DNA from: Crotophaga sulcirostris
Taxonomy: Eukaryota; Chordata; Aves; Cuculiformes; Crotophagidae
Length of the DNA stretch: 64,000 nucleotides
NCBI GenBank assembly: GCA_013397455.1
Contig: VYZB01000014.1
Location: 186,001-250,000, forward strand
Direction of reading: 5' to 3'
Position numbers and translations under genes: made by a program. Below are positions 26,678 to 41,080 of the stretch, in pieces. Under the pieces are notes generated by a model. The model saw nothing but the letters and a program-made list of their open reading frames with translations, made no database searches and was not told the origin of the DNA. Position 1 is the first letter of the stretch. Every line of letters begins with the position of its first letter.

Positions 26678-29600
26678 AGGGAAAAAAGATGCCATTGCAA
26701 ATGCAGCAAATAAAATCTAGCAATGCTGCAGCATGAAATTCTAGCAGGTCTCCTACTGCTGGAGTCGAGCTTTTGAAAGAACAGCCGTTCGTACCGGCTC
26801 TGGATGGCAGCAGTGGCACAGAACAGGGAACCTGTTTTCTTCCATCAAGGAGTGCAGGCAGAGATGGAAGTACTCCTGTATTTTGGCACCTATGCTCAAT
26901 AGCAGCGTGCTGAAATATCTGATAAAAGCTTCAGAGGCATTTTAAGAACCCTGTAGCATGAAAAAGATACTGTTGGCTTCAGCCTGGGCTCAGCTCAAAG
27001 CCCTATACGAACACAAATGATTCTCGTATCTTTATTATAACAAAGATGGTCACTGGCATCTCTGCATTCACAAATGCAGCGAAGCCAAAAGCTTCTGTGC
27101 ATTTGTCACATTAGCATGTTGAACTCTTTTCTAAACCCAGACCCATTCCAGTGAGTTCCTCAGACAAATCTTTCACCTACACATCTCAAAAGGAGCTCTG
27201 GAGTCTGTCCTGTGCAGTAATCATGTTAATCAAACTGCTGGCAGCAATACAAAGATCATTGCTTATCTAAAGAATAGGGATACACAGTTTCTATACCCTA
27301 TTTTTCATTACAAAATTCTTGACCTGATGAGAACTGGAGAGTAGGACTGAGTAACAGATCATCATAGTGTCCTCTAGATTTAATTGTAAGGAGAAGAATT
27401 GTTTCAGGGTACATTGATGAGCATCTGGAGGGCATTGTACTGCTGTGTGAGAGACTTGGTTGGTTTCTCGCCTAGTGGTTCCCTGGGACAATAAGACACG
27501 CCAGGGTTTTCTGTAAGAGAGAAGGTAGGGTCCTCTAGTTCTGTTCTGATCATGATGACTACAAGGATGCCAGTGCTTGGGCAAAGCAGGACTGAGAGGA
27601 GGGGGAGAGAACAATTTCATCTGCACCTTCCGATTAAGGAGATTCCCAGGTCCTGCCTATTGAGCAGGAGAGTACTGCAGACCTGTTGTTAAACCTTGGC
27701 AGCTTCTGCCTATTTGCTGTGAGCAAGGATGAGGAATGGAGGGAGCAGATCCTTTGGCAGGGGAAACTGCTGAGAAGACCAGAGGTGAAGCCTGGGGAAC
27801 AGTCAAAAAAAGGCGGAAGCCCAGGTGCTCTTGTTTCCAAGATACCAATAAAACCACATCCTGAGAAGAAAGGCACTGATGTTAAAAGATGCATGACCTG
27901 AGGTAGTAGAGCTAAAGAAACTATTCACCATGACAAAGCCTGCCCTCATCCTGTAAGCAAAAACATTTCATGTGTTGCTGTTGCTTGGCAATCTCCAGTG
28001 GAAGCAGGAAGAGCAAACCACTCCTGTTTGCTGAATCTGAAACGTTCTTGGTGAAGAATGAACAGCTGGAATCTACTGTCATCCTTCAGAAGTGCTGGCA
28101 TGAGCCCAAAGGCCCAGGGAGCATAAAACCCTTTAAAAAAAATACTTCGAATCTCTTTTCTAGGCACACTTTTCTTGGGAACACTTATGGAAGAAGCAAA
28201 TGCTATTCTTCTCAGAATAAAAAGTTGAAATTCTTCCCTTTCTGCTACTGAACAGCTCCTTCTTCTGGCTCTGCTAAATCATTAGGTATTGGGTCTTAAA
28301 TCTACGCTGACTACTGAGGGGAAAAATTCCACATTCTACAGAGAAGGACTTACTTCTTTGATAGATTTACTTTAAAAGGTAACAAAGGAGAGACTTGCAA
28401 CAGATTTGAGGTGTTAAAACCAGCCACGGACAGGATGCAGGTGGTGTCAGTTACGTAGCTTTTCTTAATACAGGTACTGAGCAAAGAGGGATGAGGTGAC
28501 AAAGGAGAAAGATGCTATGGAGGGGATCATGAGGATAAGAGTGTGTTTTTGACCTTCACCATTTGTTGAGCTATTTGACCTGTGGCTTGACCTTGAGTAC
28601 TTTGGCTGAAAGCTGGTAAAAACTGGTATTGTGTTTGGAACTTGGCAATATTTTATGCAGTGTATTTGGTGAAAATGCAACTTACAGTGGCAAAGATTAT
28701 TTGCAATCAATCAGTTTTCATGGGGAATGTTAAGTGAAATTTTGGGTGCTTGTAAGTAGTTATGTTATCATTAGCAAAATTTTTAAGCAACTTGCCAAGA
28801 AAATAGGTGGAAAATAACTATTACCACTGTGTAGAGAAAATTGCTTTTGACAGAATAGAGGAATCCCTGCTCATCTTGGTTTTGTTTGGATTCATTGTAT
28901 GACAATAGTGGAACAGAGGTCACAGTTGAACCTGTCACCCCTGGGATGGAGTACTGGTGACGTCTGTACTGGGAGATTATTCCTTCCTGGAGGAACTCCC
29001 AATGAAGCCAGCAAGAGCTGGAAAAAGGAAGGGCACTGGCTGGGGAGGTGGCTGGCCCTGCGTTGCAGATCTGATGCATTGTAGCTTTAGCAAGAAATGT
29101 GCATTCTCATTTTTAAAGGCTTTTAACTCATCCCTCTGTGTATAAGGCCAATCTGTTTTACACTCTTGTGTTGATGCCCATCACTCTATTTCACTTCTCC
29201 TCTCCTAGCTAGGCAGAAAATGTTCTCTCTAGCATTTGTTCTCTGGACCAGTCTTGTTATCTACTCTCTTCCTGTGGCTTCTCAGATCTCCTTGTATTTT
29301 GCTTTGTTGGTCTCTGATGTGCATTTATAAACTGTGCACCCAATTTGGGAAAGCACTTGGGGGACCAGTTGGCTGATGAACTGACCCAGATCCCAGCCAG
29401 ACTCCTGTGGGAACTCTGCTGAAGTTGGAGGCTGTTAAGTGCACACAGTGTATGGGTCTGGTGTGCAGCACTGCATTTTTGATTACATCTAGCTGGAAGA
29501 AGGATGGCTTTGTCCCTTCTGCTAGGATTGCTCAAGTCTTGGGGCTAAACTGCAGGAGGGCCTCTCTGCCCATCAGTAACAAGGGAGGAATGAATGAATT

Positions 29601-32109
29601 TTGCCTTCCCCCTGTTCTTATTCTTCTCGGCTTTTAAGTGTTGTGGTGGAGGGACTGGTCCTTTTCGGCTGGACAGATCCTAAGTGAGGGGGGCAGAGAT
29701 GCTGAACAGGGGAGGGAAACACTTCAGAGGAATGGTTAGGCCAGTTGTTGCTGCCTTGGGGTAGGGAATGGGTTTCACCCTACAGCTTTTTCCTGCCCTT
29801 TCTTATGTGATTTTTGTGCTGGGGCTTCCAGGGCTGTCATGATGCAGACTCTGGTAACTGTCACTGTAGCTTGGGGCTGAAAATTAGAGTGGGTTTGTTC
29901 TTTTATGTTGTCTAGCAGTATCAAGGATTCTCACTGTTGTGTGAAAAGCTCTCTAAAGGCACCAGCAGTGCTGCCTGTGAGTTGTTGTTGGCTTTTGCTC
30001 ATAGACAGTGATTTGTATTTGTTCTCTTTAGCAGCGATGAGGGTAATCCACAGTAGCCATGGGGATGTGCTGATCATTGACTTTTCTGATCTTTTGTCAA
30101 CGTATATCTGGTGAGAACAGTGGGGTGGGAGGAGGACATGAGGAGTCTTCCAGCAGGTGACGGTCAAAGGGGAGAGAGACTATAGCTGAAGTCCTCCATC
30201 ATAGTCAGTGTAAAATGGAGAAAGAACAGCCCACCAAGAAACTGTCGTCTTGGAGCTCTGAGGCTCTCCAAAATTCTCATACTGAATTGGTAAAATCGTA
30301 AATGAAAAGGGAAGCAAAATTTTATTGAAATTAACATGAAGTCCCTTTAATCATCAAGCTTAATCCTCAGTAGAAAAAGACTCCAAAATTGATTTAAAAT
30401 CTCTGTGCAACCATCCTTTCTGATGTGAAGCAAGGATCCAAGTAAATGAATGATTTGCTTAAAAAATTCTGACTAATCTTGAGAACATTAAAATTAATAT
30501 AAATGTGTGATCTCAAGTTCTATCCATTTTTGGATCCCATTTCAGTAAGTACATATAATTTGGAATGGGACCTAAGCCATTTTGTGTGCAAGTGTACAGG
30601 GAATGCATTCCAGTATCTTTAATCGGAATGTAAAAGGGAGATCAGGTTCACTGTGTCACATAAGGTATGCAAATATAATCCGAGATGAACTGGAATAGAA
30701 ATAAAACATATTGTGGAGTGAAAAATGCAGCAACCTTCTTTGAGGGTATGGAATCCTTAAAGCATCTGTTTTCATGGGGAAAAGGCATCAGGTTATAAGA
30801 GCTTCTGAATATGTGTGTTAGCATGGTAACACTGGCAAAGTGCCATGTCTGAAGTTTCATCGGTCACTATGCTATGGATATTCCAGGATTTGCTGGGATC
30901 AGAGAGGCCACGTCCCTATGTTCTTGGCTTTGTGGAGAAACACTCTTCTTTCCTCCTTCCAGTGAGGGGCTTTTTTGAACAATTCTTTTGCCAAGGAATT
31001 TTGAGGGGAGGCAATCTGAGACATAATCTGAGTGCTAAATAGCATTCAAAGTGCAATTTATTTTATATTCTGCAGGAAAAAGTGATTTAACTGCTCAAAT
31101 TAGAGGTACCATGTTATGTCTTGCTGAACCTCGAGTTTAATCTGCTGTGCATACTTATTAAGATACTGGTGTTATAGGGTTAAAGGTGGTAGAAGGGCAC
31201 TGTATCATCTTAAATATTAAGTAAATTCTGTACTAACAGATATCATTGACTTTCACTGAGGTGTCTGTGCTTTCAGCCTGGTGATTTCAGTTAGTCTGAC
31301 ATGTTTGGCCTTTGGAAGAAGCAGATGTGTGTCGCAGGCAGAAAAGAGGGGTTTGCCTCCCACCTGTGCCTGCAGAACCCGGGAACACGTGGTACCACAT
31401 CCTACATATTACAGTTCTGGTGCTTCAGAGATGGAAGTAGAGGAATCTTAAGTACTCAAGTACATCTGCTCAATTGGGAGAAAAACAAATTCTTCGTTAG
31501 CTCTGGTAGGTGATCAGATAAACCCCTGCAACCAAAGAGCTGATTACAGCTATTTTTCAAATGTCGAGCTGAGTGCTGAGGAAAATAAAGGGCTGCTCTT
31601 GCTTGCTGTCCCTTGTGGATAAAGGGCCTGCTCAGAACCATTCTCAGATTTGCTCCTTCTCTTCCAACTCCAGGCTGAGCAGTAGGTTCATGCTGTGTTC
31701 TTTAGCAAGACCTCTGGTGTTTTATGGTGCCCAGCAATGGTGACTTTCTTGCTTCCCTGTATGCTGGAGTTCTACTGGTCCTACCACAGCTTATGCAGCT
31801 TGCTAGCCTTCTGAGACCAGAACTGCTCCATTACCCAGGAACTCATGTTATACTACGCAGTTTTTCTCTAATTGAGGATCTCTTGTGTATTACTCTGCTT
31901 TTGGAGGTAGATGAGAAGCACAGTAAATAAAGCAGGAAGTGCTTCTTTTGACAGAATTAACTTTTCCACTGTGTATATGTACTTTTTAAAAATAATGTGC
32001 ATTTAACATAGTCTGCTGTCACTGGAAGTCAGAGCACTCACTAATGTTTGTAGGAGAGGCTGCAAGTTCCCCTGCAAGCTTCAGAACTGGATATCTACTA
32101 GGATACATA
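26678..32109. other. non-coding stretch
   Basis: No recognisable gene or repeat. GC content rises modestly around 27.3-27.9 kb and 29.4-29.9 kb, where short frames overlap on both strands without family resemblance. Probably unique intronic or intergenic sequence. Confidence 0.55.
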
Positions 32110-32760
32110 TTAGAGAAACAGCAAGACTAAATGCTGGGCAATCTCGCGGCGTTTGGGGAAAGCCTGGAAGATTATGCTGAGGGCTTTTGAGTGCTGAGGT
32201 TGCTCAGAATCAGAGGAGCTGAGTGAGTATTTAAAATTATTGTTGTTTCTTTGTTTGCCAGCCTGCAAGCTGTGAACAGATTCCACGAAGAATGCAAGTG
32301 ACACTGGTTACCGCTAACTTTTCAGGGGGATCATGTGGGTTGTGGTGAGTGAATATGCTGTGCTCAGAAAAGCTGCTTAGGCCAACAGTCTGGGGGTATA
32401 GAATGTCCTTTCCTTGCAGCACAGATACAGAGCTGTGGTGATGCCAGGTTCCCCATAACACGCTGTGACCAGTTATGTTGCTGCTAAACCAAGCTACAGT
32501 AAAACCTGTGTCACACTTAAATTGCTGTAACAAAAATGTGCGGTCAACTGTATCAGAAACCTTTGGTAGATCAATGAATAAGGCTCCATAAATGTGGCTG
32601 ATATCCAGAGAAATCATAGTATCATTCCCAATGCGTGCAGCTATACTGCAGTAGTTAGTCTGAGCGTGGACCTGCATCTCGAATGAACAGCAGTGTCTTA
32701 ACTGGTATATAAATCTGCTGTGCACATGTGGCTGCGTGGGTGACTCTTAAATGAAGAATG
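32110..32760 (-). mobile_element. ancient LINE remnant with reverse-transcriptase motif A
   Basis: A minus-strand frame of 162 codons (32725 down to 32237) contains NDTMISLDISHIYGALFIDL followed by PKVSDTVDR and TFLLQQF. Non-LTR reverse transcriptases of the L2/CR1/Jockey group have the same block order: N-D-I...L-D...G-A-L-F-I-D-L-S-K-A-F-D-T-V-D-H..L-L. The first catalytic aspartate is kept (codon at 32570-32572). Downstream, AWFSSNITGHS matches the W-F-x-S-Y-L-x-x-R-S block. VLQGKDILYP sits where V-P-Q-G-S-x-L-G-P belongs but is eroded. A shifted frame near 32.15-32.22 kb (ALSIIFQAFPK) resembles the region after motif C. The Y/F-A-D-D box is not visible. The copy is old and non-functional; the exact clade is uncertain. 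Confidence 0.6.
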
Positions 32761-35700
32761 ACCAGGGTATATTTGAGCTTCTGCGCAATTTTGTGAACTG
32801 TGTAGCTTCTACCTGATTCAACCTGAGGATGGCACATGTGCTTCCATGGCTGCTGAGGCATGGAGTGTGAGGAACTCACATATGAAGGACTCATATGCAG
32901 CAGCTCCCTCTGTTTGTATTAGCGATGCATGTTAAAGACATAGCACGAAAGTGTTGAAATAGTTGAATTTTTTGAATTTAAGCAAACCATATTAACTTAG
33001 CAGACTTACAGCCTATTTGTAATAGCATTTTGCAGCGCTTGCATGTTGCATTAGATAGGAGGGCTCATGCCTGCACATTGTGCTGGATAACAAGAACTGG
33101 TTCGCCAAATGCGATGAATGCTTGTTTGTAGGTAGTAGACAGCAGAAACCTTGAAAAGATCATTCAAGAGAAACTGGGGCCAGAATGAACATTTGGAGAG
33201 TAAAACTCAGTGAAAAGTGATGAAGAAGAGAGAAGCAAGCCCTCCTCCTTAACCAACGATTGACCTGAGGAAGAGGAAAAGGATGAAGGAGCAACCCCCA
33301 GGAGGAGCGACTAAGCAAGTCCCCTGCTCACCTGGTGCCAAACTTCTGCAAAAGTCAGTTTCTGGGAGTTTTATTTGACAGGCTTTTATGGTAACAACAG
33401 CACCAACTCACCCATGCCAGACCAGCAGGAGTTTCCCATATTGTTTCTTTTCTGAAATGTTACTTCCTGCCCCATAAATTACTTACAGTAATGCTTAAGA
33501 TCGTTTTAACTGACTCTAATGTAGAGATTGAAGTTAAGTAATGTGTTATGAACTCATAATCACTGGCAGGCAGGCAAAATTGTTTATCAAACACATTTAT
33601 AATCCTGTTTTCATGACAGTTTTTCATTACTGGGTAACTTTTGAGGGAGGGAGAGTTTAGTGATTAATCATTATTATGAGGAAATTAGAAGTGATGCATA
33701 CCAGTTGCAACTGTGACTTTGTACAATCGTTTAGGAGTACCAGACTAAGATGGAGTTCTGTTGTGGTGACAGTTGCAGATCTCCCATTGATTTTGTGAAG
33801 GAGCGACTCTACTGAAGGGATCATACCCAGTATTTTCTGTCTCCATGAACTTGCATCAGTATGTTCTCTCCCTGTTCTTGTGCCTGATTCATATTGCACA
33901 GGCTTTGGTCACAACTGCAGTTACAGTGTCAATCTTCTTTATGAGAGTCTGTCGACATGCGTACTCTGACCTAGTACTTCTATTGCCATTTATTGATCTG
34001 CAGACTTCTGGAGATCCCCATCCTGACTTTTGTAGCCTCTTAAGGGTGTGCAAGGATGAGTTCTTGGTCTTTGCATACCTGGTGTAAGCTGCAGTGATCT
34101 GGGCATTGTGAAGCAACGGATGTAAGTTCCACAGAATATAAATTTGACATAATATAAATTTTATACCATCTGGCTTAATGCTGACACTTTTCACCTAATG
34201 AAATATACTCAGATCTGGGAAGAGCAATATCTCACCTAGCATATTCTAGTCCCAGAACATGGGGCAAAGGGTGGGCAGAGCCTGAGATCAGCAGCTGCAG
34301 CCAAGCTTGTGTATGTGATATTTAACCTTCAAATGAGTGGCAAGGACTGAGGCGTAAGGCGACAGGAAATGGGTAAGTAGTAAATCCAGTAAATAGATTT
34401 AGTATATAAGTGGAAAATATTTGCATGGGTCATTTAACACTACAGTTACCCAAATTTGTCCTGACCAGGGGCTTGCCACTGAAGCAATTAATTGAATGAG
34501 ATGGGCATGGTAACATGGATCCTTATCGTTCTTAGGTAGGGCTGTGTGTGTACATGTGACATAGAAATTGCTGGTGACTGGCAGCGACGGCAGTGAAAGG
34601 TGGCATTCCCGTAGCCAGAGGCAAGCTTTGGAGGCAATTAGTCAAATGAGTCAGGCAAAGATATGTGAGGACACCTGTCGCAGATAGCTCTGCAAATACA
34701 CATGCAATTAATGATCTTGATGAAAGGAAGAAGAGAATTTAAAGGCAAGCATTCTCTAAAGAGCTAGTAACTCCGAGTAGAAAATTTCTACCTTAGCTAC
34801 AAAGGAGTCCCAGCATTTTCAAAGCTGGGGTGCCTGTGTGTTTCCAGGTAATGTAGTGTATGCATGTATGAAGAAGGAAGAGAGAATTTCCAGTGTCCTA
34901 AGGTTCCCTCAGCTTGAAAGCCCTTTGCACAAACAACATGCAAACACCGGTTCAAGAAATATAGCTCATCTGCCAAATTTAATACAAAGATAACAGAAGT
35001 TCCCAAACACTGTGGATTGCTCTTATAAATATCTCTGTGTTATCCATACCTGATAGCAATCTAAGTCTGCAAATGGACCTTCCTCTATTGACAGCAGTTG
35101 TAGTTTTAGAGATTTCTAGGGCATGACACCTATTTGAAATCTAAATTAATATTGGTCTGAGCATAGTCTTCACCAAATTTATTCTGGATTGCACCTTTGC
35201 ACGAGAAGCATGCATTTCTAATTATCTTGAGATTAAAAAAAAATAAAATTATAGCAATAAATTTCTTTTCCACAGAGATACTTAGCTCATCAGCTGTTTT
35301 TTCTGTTGTTCCCTCTGCGGCTTTCCTGCAGAAAGTAACACTTATTGTTCCACCCTGAAATCACTTCTCCATCACAAGCATCTCATTGAGTCACTACTGG
35401 CTTGCCCAAAGGACTTCCAATGCCAACATTTAGCCACTGTGGCTGATGATATGCTGAGCTGTGCCTGCGTACCCTAATGCAAGATCAAGGCTCCATTCTT
35501 TTAGGAGTTTCACGCGAGGATGACAGCCCTCACACAGAACACTGACAGTCTTGATTTGTGATATTTCTCTCCGCCTTTTTTTGTACTGGAGAACTAGTCT
35601 GTCCCTCTCATATAATTTCTTTCTGCAGTGGATGCATCATAAGTTTGTTTTCTGTCCTACCCATCAAGATGAGTTATTTGGGAGCGCTGTCCTTAGGTTT

Positions 35701-37934
35701 GTCTTCTACTGCAGTAGCATTGCAGGTATTGCTCACTGCTGAGAGTACCCCTGATACAAACTTCTGCAGGCTTCCTCAGCTCTTCTTTTTTAGCTGGATT
35801 TTGTTGGAATTCTGGAGAGCTCTTTTCCCAAGCGTCCACACCTTACTGACTTGAGACAGACAGGAATTCATACTTAGCCTTTATAGATCCAAGTTTAACA
35901 GATCATCAATTATCTTTCTCCAGATGTAGAAGCGCGTAAGATTTTTTTTCCAGACTTGTCATGGCAACTTGCAGACTTTTAAGATAAAGCAAAAAGATAA
36001 TGTTAGCTTAAATGATTGGCAAACTGGTTGACAAGCACAATGGGAGATGACTTTAGTATGTACATTAACAGCTTGCCATTTCAGAGAACTCCTTTTAGTT
36101 GAATTGAGTGGCACTTCTGTTCTCTTTGCAGAGTTTCATTCCCACAGCAGGGAGAGTGCAAGAAAAGGAAGAGCAGGACCCTACAGATGACAGAGTCTGA
36201 TCAGTTAATTTCAACAGCAACTTAAAAGGAATCTTTTCATCTCCTTATAATCCTCTGTCCATCACTTGCAGGGTCCCAAAGAAAGGAAGAGAGCACTAGA
36301 GCACGGTGCCCTGAGGCCTCTACCACTCCCACAAGGTCAGACACATTATCTGCTCTATTGCTACTTCTGAACCATGTCTATAGAGAAAAAGATGATCAGA
36401 AATCTGTTAATTATTTCTCCCCACCCTAAGTGAAACATAAAAGCAGCAGCAGAAAAGTCTTGAGGAGAAAGAGGAGATTTGTTTGCACAGAACAGAAGCA
36501 CTATGTATTTAACATGTTCACAGGCATAGAAATGATTTCTGGGCTGGTTATCAGTCCTTCCATTAGTCTGCTGGAACCTGGAGATATGAGGTAGCTACTT
36601 GAGCTGTGTCAGTGTTTTGAGTTTAAAAATAATTAATGCATTGCTGTCAAATGAACCTTTATTTTTTTAACCATGCTTTATTATTAATGTGCAAACAAAA
36701 AAAAGATAAGTAGATGTGAATGAGAAATTAACTCCAAAATAAAGTCACAGAACATACCTGCAAAAATATGAACAAAATTGGGAAGATAACACCTTAAATG
36801 TATAGAACTGAAGCAGTGTCACACAAGCAAGGCTATGGCCTTGATGGCTTGATCTCTTCCTACTGTAATTTCTATGAGAATCTTGGGATGGCTTGTCATG
36901 ATGTCTGCAGATCTTATAACGTTCAGGTTGCTATAACAGATGCAAAACAGGACTACATCAGAATTTAGTGATATCTGGTTGTTTCTATTATGAACCAATA
37001 AAGAGGGGGAAGGATTTTTTAAAATAAATAAACATTGACTGTGCTCCCCAGAGCCAGGTCAGCAGTCAGTAGGCCAAATGGTGCTAAGACTGAACGCTGT
37101 TATGCAGGTCTGATCTGTCTGGCTGTGTTTCCATATTACTTCTCTGCCTCTTGGAAATAAGAGCCCAGCAAAGGGGCTCTTCTACATGCTCAGACCTCTG
37201 TGGAGCCTCCCAGCCTGCCCTGATCAAGGGGGAGCTGCTGAGCAAATAACAGGACAGAGCAGGCTTGTCTTTTTCCAGAGAGCAACTTGAAGAGATATTC
37301 AGATTGGGATCACTTTTCTTGTAGGTTTCCGGCCAGACCTGTTCTCTATGTCTTTCAGTATGCAGGTGTTAATTAAATCAGTTTAATTCCATTCATTACA
37401 TCTCTATCGGAATTGGTCCAATGTACTCTAATAACATTCAACCCACTAATTGTTTTCCAGTGAAAATAGAGATGGACCAGTCTGAACCTATAGGACTCTT
37501 ATTGATTACCTGGAAACTAGATTGATGGTCTTTGCTTAGTTCTTAATGAATTATTCTGCATTAGCGATGAGGAAAATTAGAAATAGTTTTGATTAGAGTC
37601 TTGCTGAAGCTGGGCACATGTCTTAAATTTTGCAAACCAGCAACAGATAAATGAGAAGTCTCCAGCTTGGAAGAGTTCACCGCGGGCCTCAGAATACTAA
37701 TTTTGTTGTTTTTCATTTTGCTTTTGCTTAGAACTGAGGCTGAATCTACAAGCCATTGTTTTCTTTCATCTGTAGCCCCCAAATGGCTCAATTTCACTTT
37801 TGCAGTGAAGGACAAATCAAAGCTGGAATTTGGGCTTCTCACTTGTAAGACATATTTGAGTTTGCTGTAAGTTGATGTCACTGCTGGTTGGCAATGAGGT
37901 AGGATTTTGTACCATCTTAGTGTGCCCTGTTAGA

Positions 37935-37969
37935 AAATGACATAAATATGATAATAAATGACATAAATA
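37935..37969. repeat. 21-bp period imperfect tandem duplication
   Basis: The 14-mer AAATGACATAAATA occurs at 37935-37948 and again at 37956-37969. The 21-bp offset fits one slipped-strand duplication in AT-rich DNA. Confidence 0.7.
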
Positions 37970-40130
37970 AACCTACTCCTACTTGGAGTACCTAGAGAAC
38001 ACAAATAATCTCCCTAAAATTTGGAAACCCCCTAATCCTACATTCCTGCTTTTTTTCATTAAAAAGCAATAATTCTTCTCAATTTGTGCAATTTCATACC
38101 AGTAATGATAAGCACTCATCTTAAAAGACATTTCATAGGGTGTATGTGCATGTGCATATGCACAGAGATGTATACCTGTGTGCACTGTTAGATTTTTGAA
38201 TTTAGGTTTTAGAAGCTTATTAAAGTGACAAGTGGTGTTGCCTACTGCTTTAAAGGAGCCCTGGGTTAAAAAGATATGATGATACTGGTTGTAAAACCAT
38301 CATGTTACAAACATTAGTTAATGCTTCTGTCAGTCAGCTCTCTCTGGTGTGCAGCAGTCTCACATCAGAAGGCATTAATCTTACACTGGCTGATGCACAG
38401 AAGTGCAGCACTGCTCTTCCGTTAAATCAAAGTGGTGCTCAGTCCTTTGCAGAAATTTGTTCCAGCCATGGCAGGGAGCAGCTCTGCTTTTCTGGCGGTG
38501 TGGTGCGCTGTAGCTTTCTTGTGGAAGATTTTGATTTTTTCACTAGTGTAAATAAATCTTTGCCTTTCAGTACTGGAAAATAGCATAGGTCACTCTAGCA
38601 CCTGTTAGGACCAAAAAACTCCTACAGTAGTCCCCCAAACCAAAAGGACTTGAGGGAGTCCAACTGTATTAGAGTAAAAAACAACAGTAAAAGCCACAAT
38701 TCTGTGCTGAAAGTCCAGTTTTGCTCTTGTTCCCTAGAGTGCTCCCCGAGATCACTGCATTGTAAGCTGGATCAGTCACGGTGTTAGCCCAAAGTATTGG
38801 GGAAATGCCAGGGAATTGCTAACGTGTGGCAGATTCTGATCCGCAGCTTTGCTGCATTGGTCAAAGTTCTTGGGACATGGGTCTCCTATTGCTTCATCCC
38901 AGTTCTGCGTATTTAGTGGAGGTAACGTCCATAGCAACCACATGCGCAGTGATTGAAGACTGATCCCTGTTCCCTTCTGAGAGGGACAATTTAGGTATCA
39001 AAATTCTGGTGCAGGTTCATGGCCATGAAACCTAAGGTGTCATAAATGCTTCTGGCAACACAAAGCGGGGTGCCTAATCCCTCTGGAGGTACAGGATTAA
39101 GTCGTGTCAGTTCTGTCAGAGCTGCTTCATGGGCTGCTGTGAACAGTTGCCTGCCTAGCAGGCTGGCAGCTCTGAATGCCATTTTTAAATGCTTCTCCTC
39201 ATCCAGGGATCAGGAAGATCTGGCCATGGGTGCTTGTGTGGGAATGTAGGTCCCTTTCAAAATATAGTTCCAAGTCCTAATAAATTGTAAGTAAGCTATT
39301 GTATGAGAGAAGGTCGAAGTGTACCAGGAGCAGATTGAAGATAATTTGAATTATTGCAGAAAGTGATTCTAAAAACCCAGTGGGATTCCTTCTGGCTTTA
39401 ACATGGTGGTGGAGGGGTTGTCACAGGTGCCAGGCCTTCAGTAGTGTTATAACAAGGTGCATATTTGGGAATTTGAACATTCAGTTAACATCACAATAAC
39501 AGCAATAGCATGCAGACTTGTTTACTGCATCTCACTTATTTTCACAAGAGTCCTTCATACTCATTCCATTTCAGTCTTGTAGCTATGAGGGGAACGTGGG
39601 GCAAGGGACATAAACCTGATTTCTGCCATCAGCCATGTGCCTTGTGCCCTGAATCCCTCTGTAAACCTCAAGCCCCTCTTTTTTCTGTGGGTAGCTCACT
39701 GGATCTTTTTGATCCTTTCCTAGAAACAGGTGGCAATTCTGCATGAAAGGTTGAGGTGTGTAAGGGTATAGATGTCTGGTGCATTTAAGGTAAACCCTCC
39801 CTGCCAGAACTAAAATTGGTGCCATGTGCTATGCCTTGCAATCTTAATGAATACCAAAGGTAAGTAGCATTGCAACATGCTGCTTAATAGGTAATTCAGA
39901 ATATCAGTCCCGCTACATCCACCTTCCTTGGGGCATTACAACTGATTAAAAACAAAACCCAAATAAACTTCCAATGAGTGAACAAAACTCTAAATAATTT
40001 TTGGATCTGATCCCACAGAGGTAAGATTCTTCATCTTGCTGTTTTGAGGTTCATTTTTACTAAAAATGGCATATTTTATTCTGTGTAATTGTACATTTTT
40101 TATGGACTGTTTGTAAAGAATAAAATTTGA

Positions 40131-40143
40131 TTTTTTTTTTTTT
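40131..40143. repeat. poly-T run (13 bases)
   Basis: Thirteen T residues follow an AATAAAATTTGA context. Poly-T could be the reverse-complemented A tail of a minus-strand retrocopy, but no copied gene body is recognisable on the right. Treated as a simple homopolymer. Confidence 0.7.
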
Positions 40144-41080
40144 GGTGAAAATGATCAGGTTTTGACCTGATGTATTTTGCATTTGTGCTTCTTCCATGGT
40201 GCCTACTGGACAAGTTGTCTCTTTCCACTAGATCAGGTGCATCTCACAGAAAAGGCAAATAGTGTGTATGTGGAGCAAGGGAGGGGGAGCTGGCAGAAGG
40301 GTGGGAGAGATGCCAGCAGCTGTGGACAGGCCATGACTTCCAGCATGTGCCTGCACAGAACAAGGCTGAGCCGAGTGGTTCCACGTAGCAACCTATATCT
40401 ACCTGTGTCTACATTTCCTCTTGCTGTTCTAGCTCCCATTTTCAGAACCTTTTTGACTCTTCCAGCAGGACCCCACTGAGGAAGCTTCCTTGGCTTTCCC
40501 ATATGCGTTACATTTTGATGACTGCTTCCCTAGCTTCAAAGTGCCAAGCCCTTGTAGTTTGGTTTTCACTTTTTGCTTGCTTTTTTCCTCTGGACCGTTT
40601 CCACTGTGGTGTCTTTAGCATACTTGCTGTTTGGCTTTTATCTTCTTGAAATGTCCAACCTGCTGTGTCATGTATTTTCTATTTTGTCTCACAGTTGTAA
40701 GGCTTTTGGAACAGGGGCTGTTATTTATTCTTTTTATGTGGTACCTGGCACAAAAGGTCATTGACTTGATTAGCTGCTAAGCATTATTATGTTCTCTGTG
40801 ATATTTAATGTTAAATTATCACTGTGTGTAAGTCACTGGCTTGCCAGTTACTTTTTTAAAAAACATATAGATGCTTTTGTGTCTGTTTTCCAGGACTGAT
40901 AAATCTTTTAGCCAACTATGAATGTATAGGCAGGAAGTAAACTCAGTTGCCTCAGATGCTGTTGTGCCATGTTTATTAATTGGGCCCTGCACAAAGCTGG
41001 ATTGCAACATAAGGAACTTCTCTCTCTCTCATTTCCAAATTAAACCCATCTATTACTAATCACTGACCTTAGATGTAGTA

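Noticed and set aside
27899..27909. TGAGGTAGTAG, identical to the first 11 bases of let-7 microRNAs
   Set aside because: The match stops after 11 bases (GCTAAAG follows instead of a let-7 body). No complementary arm that could form a precursor hairpin is found within the next 100 bases.
39810..39866. Exon-like 49-base segment between CCTCCCTGCCAG and a good donor (AAAG|GTAAGTAG)
   Set aside because: The open peptide (about 16 residues) is unrecognised, and no neighbouring exon in phase was found. Donor-like sites of this quality occur at several other places in the window.
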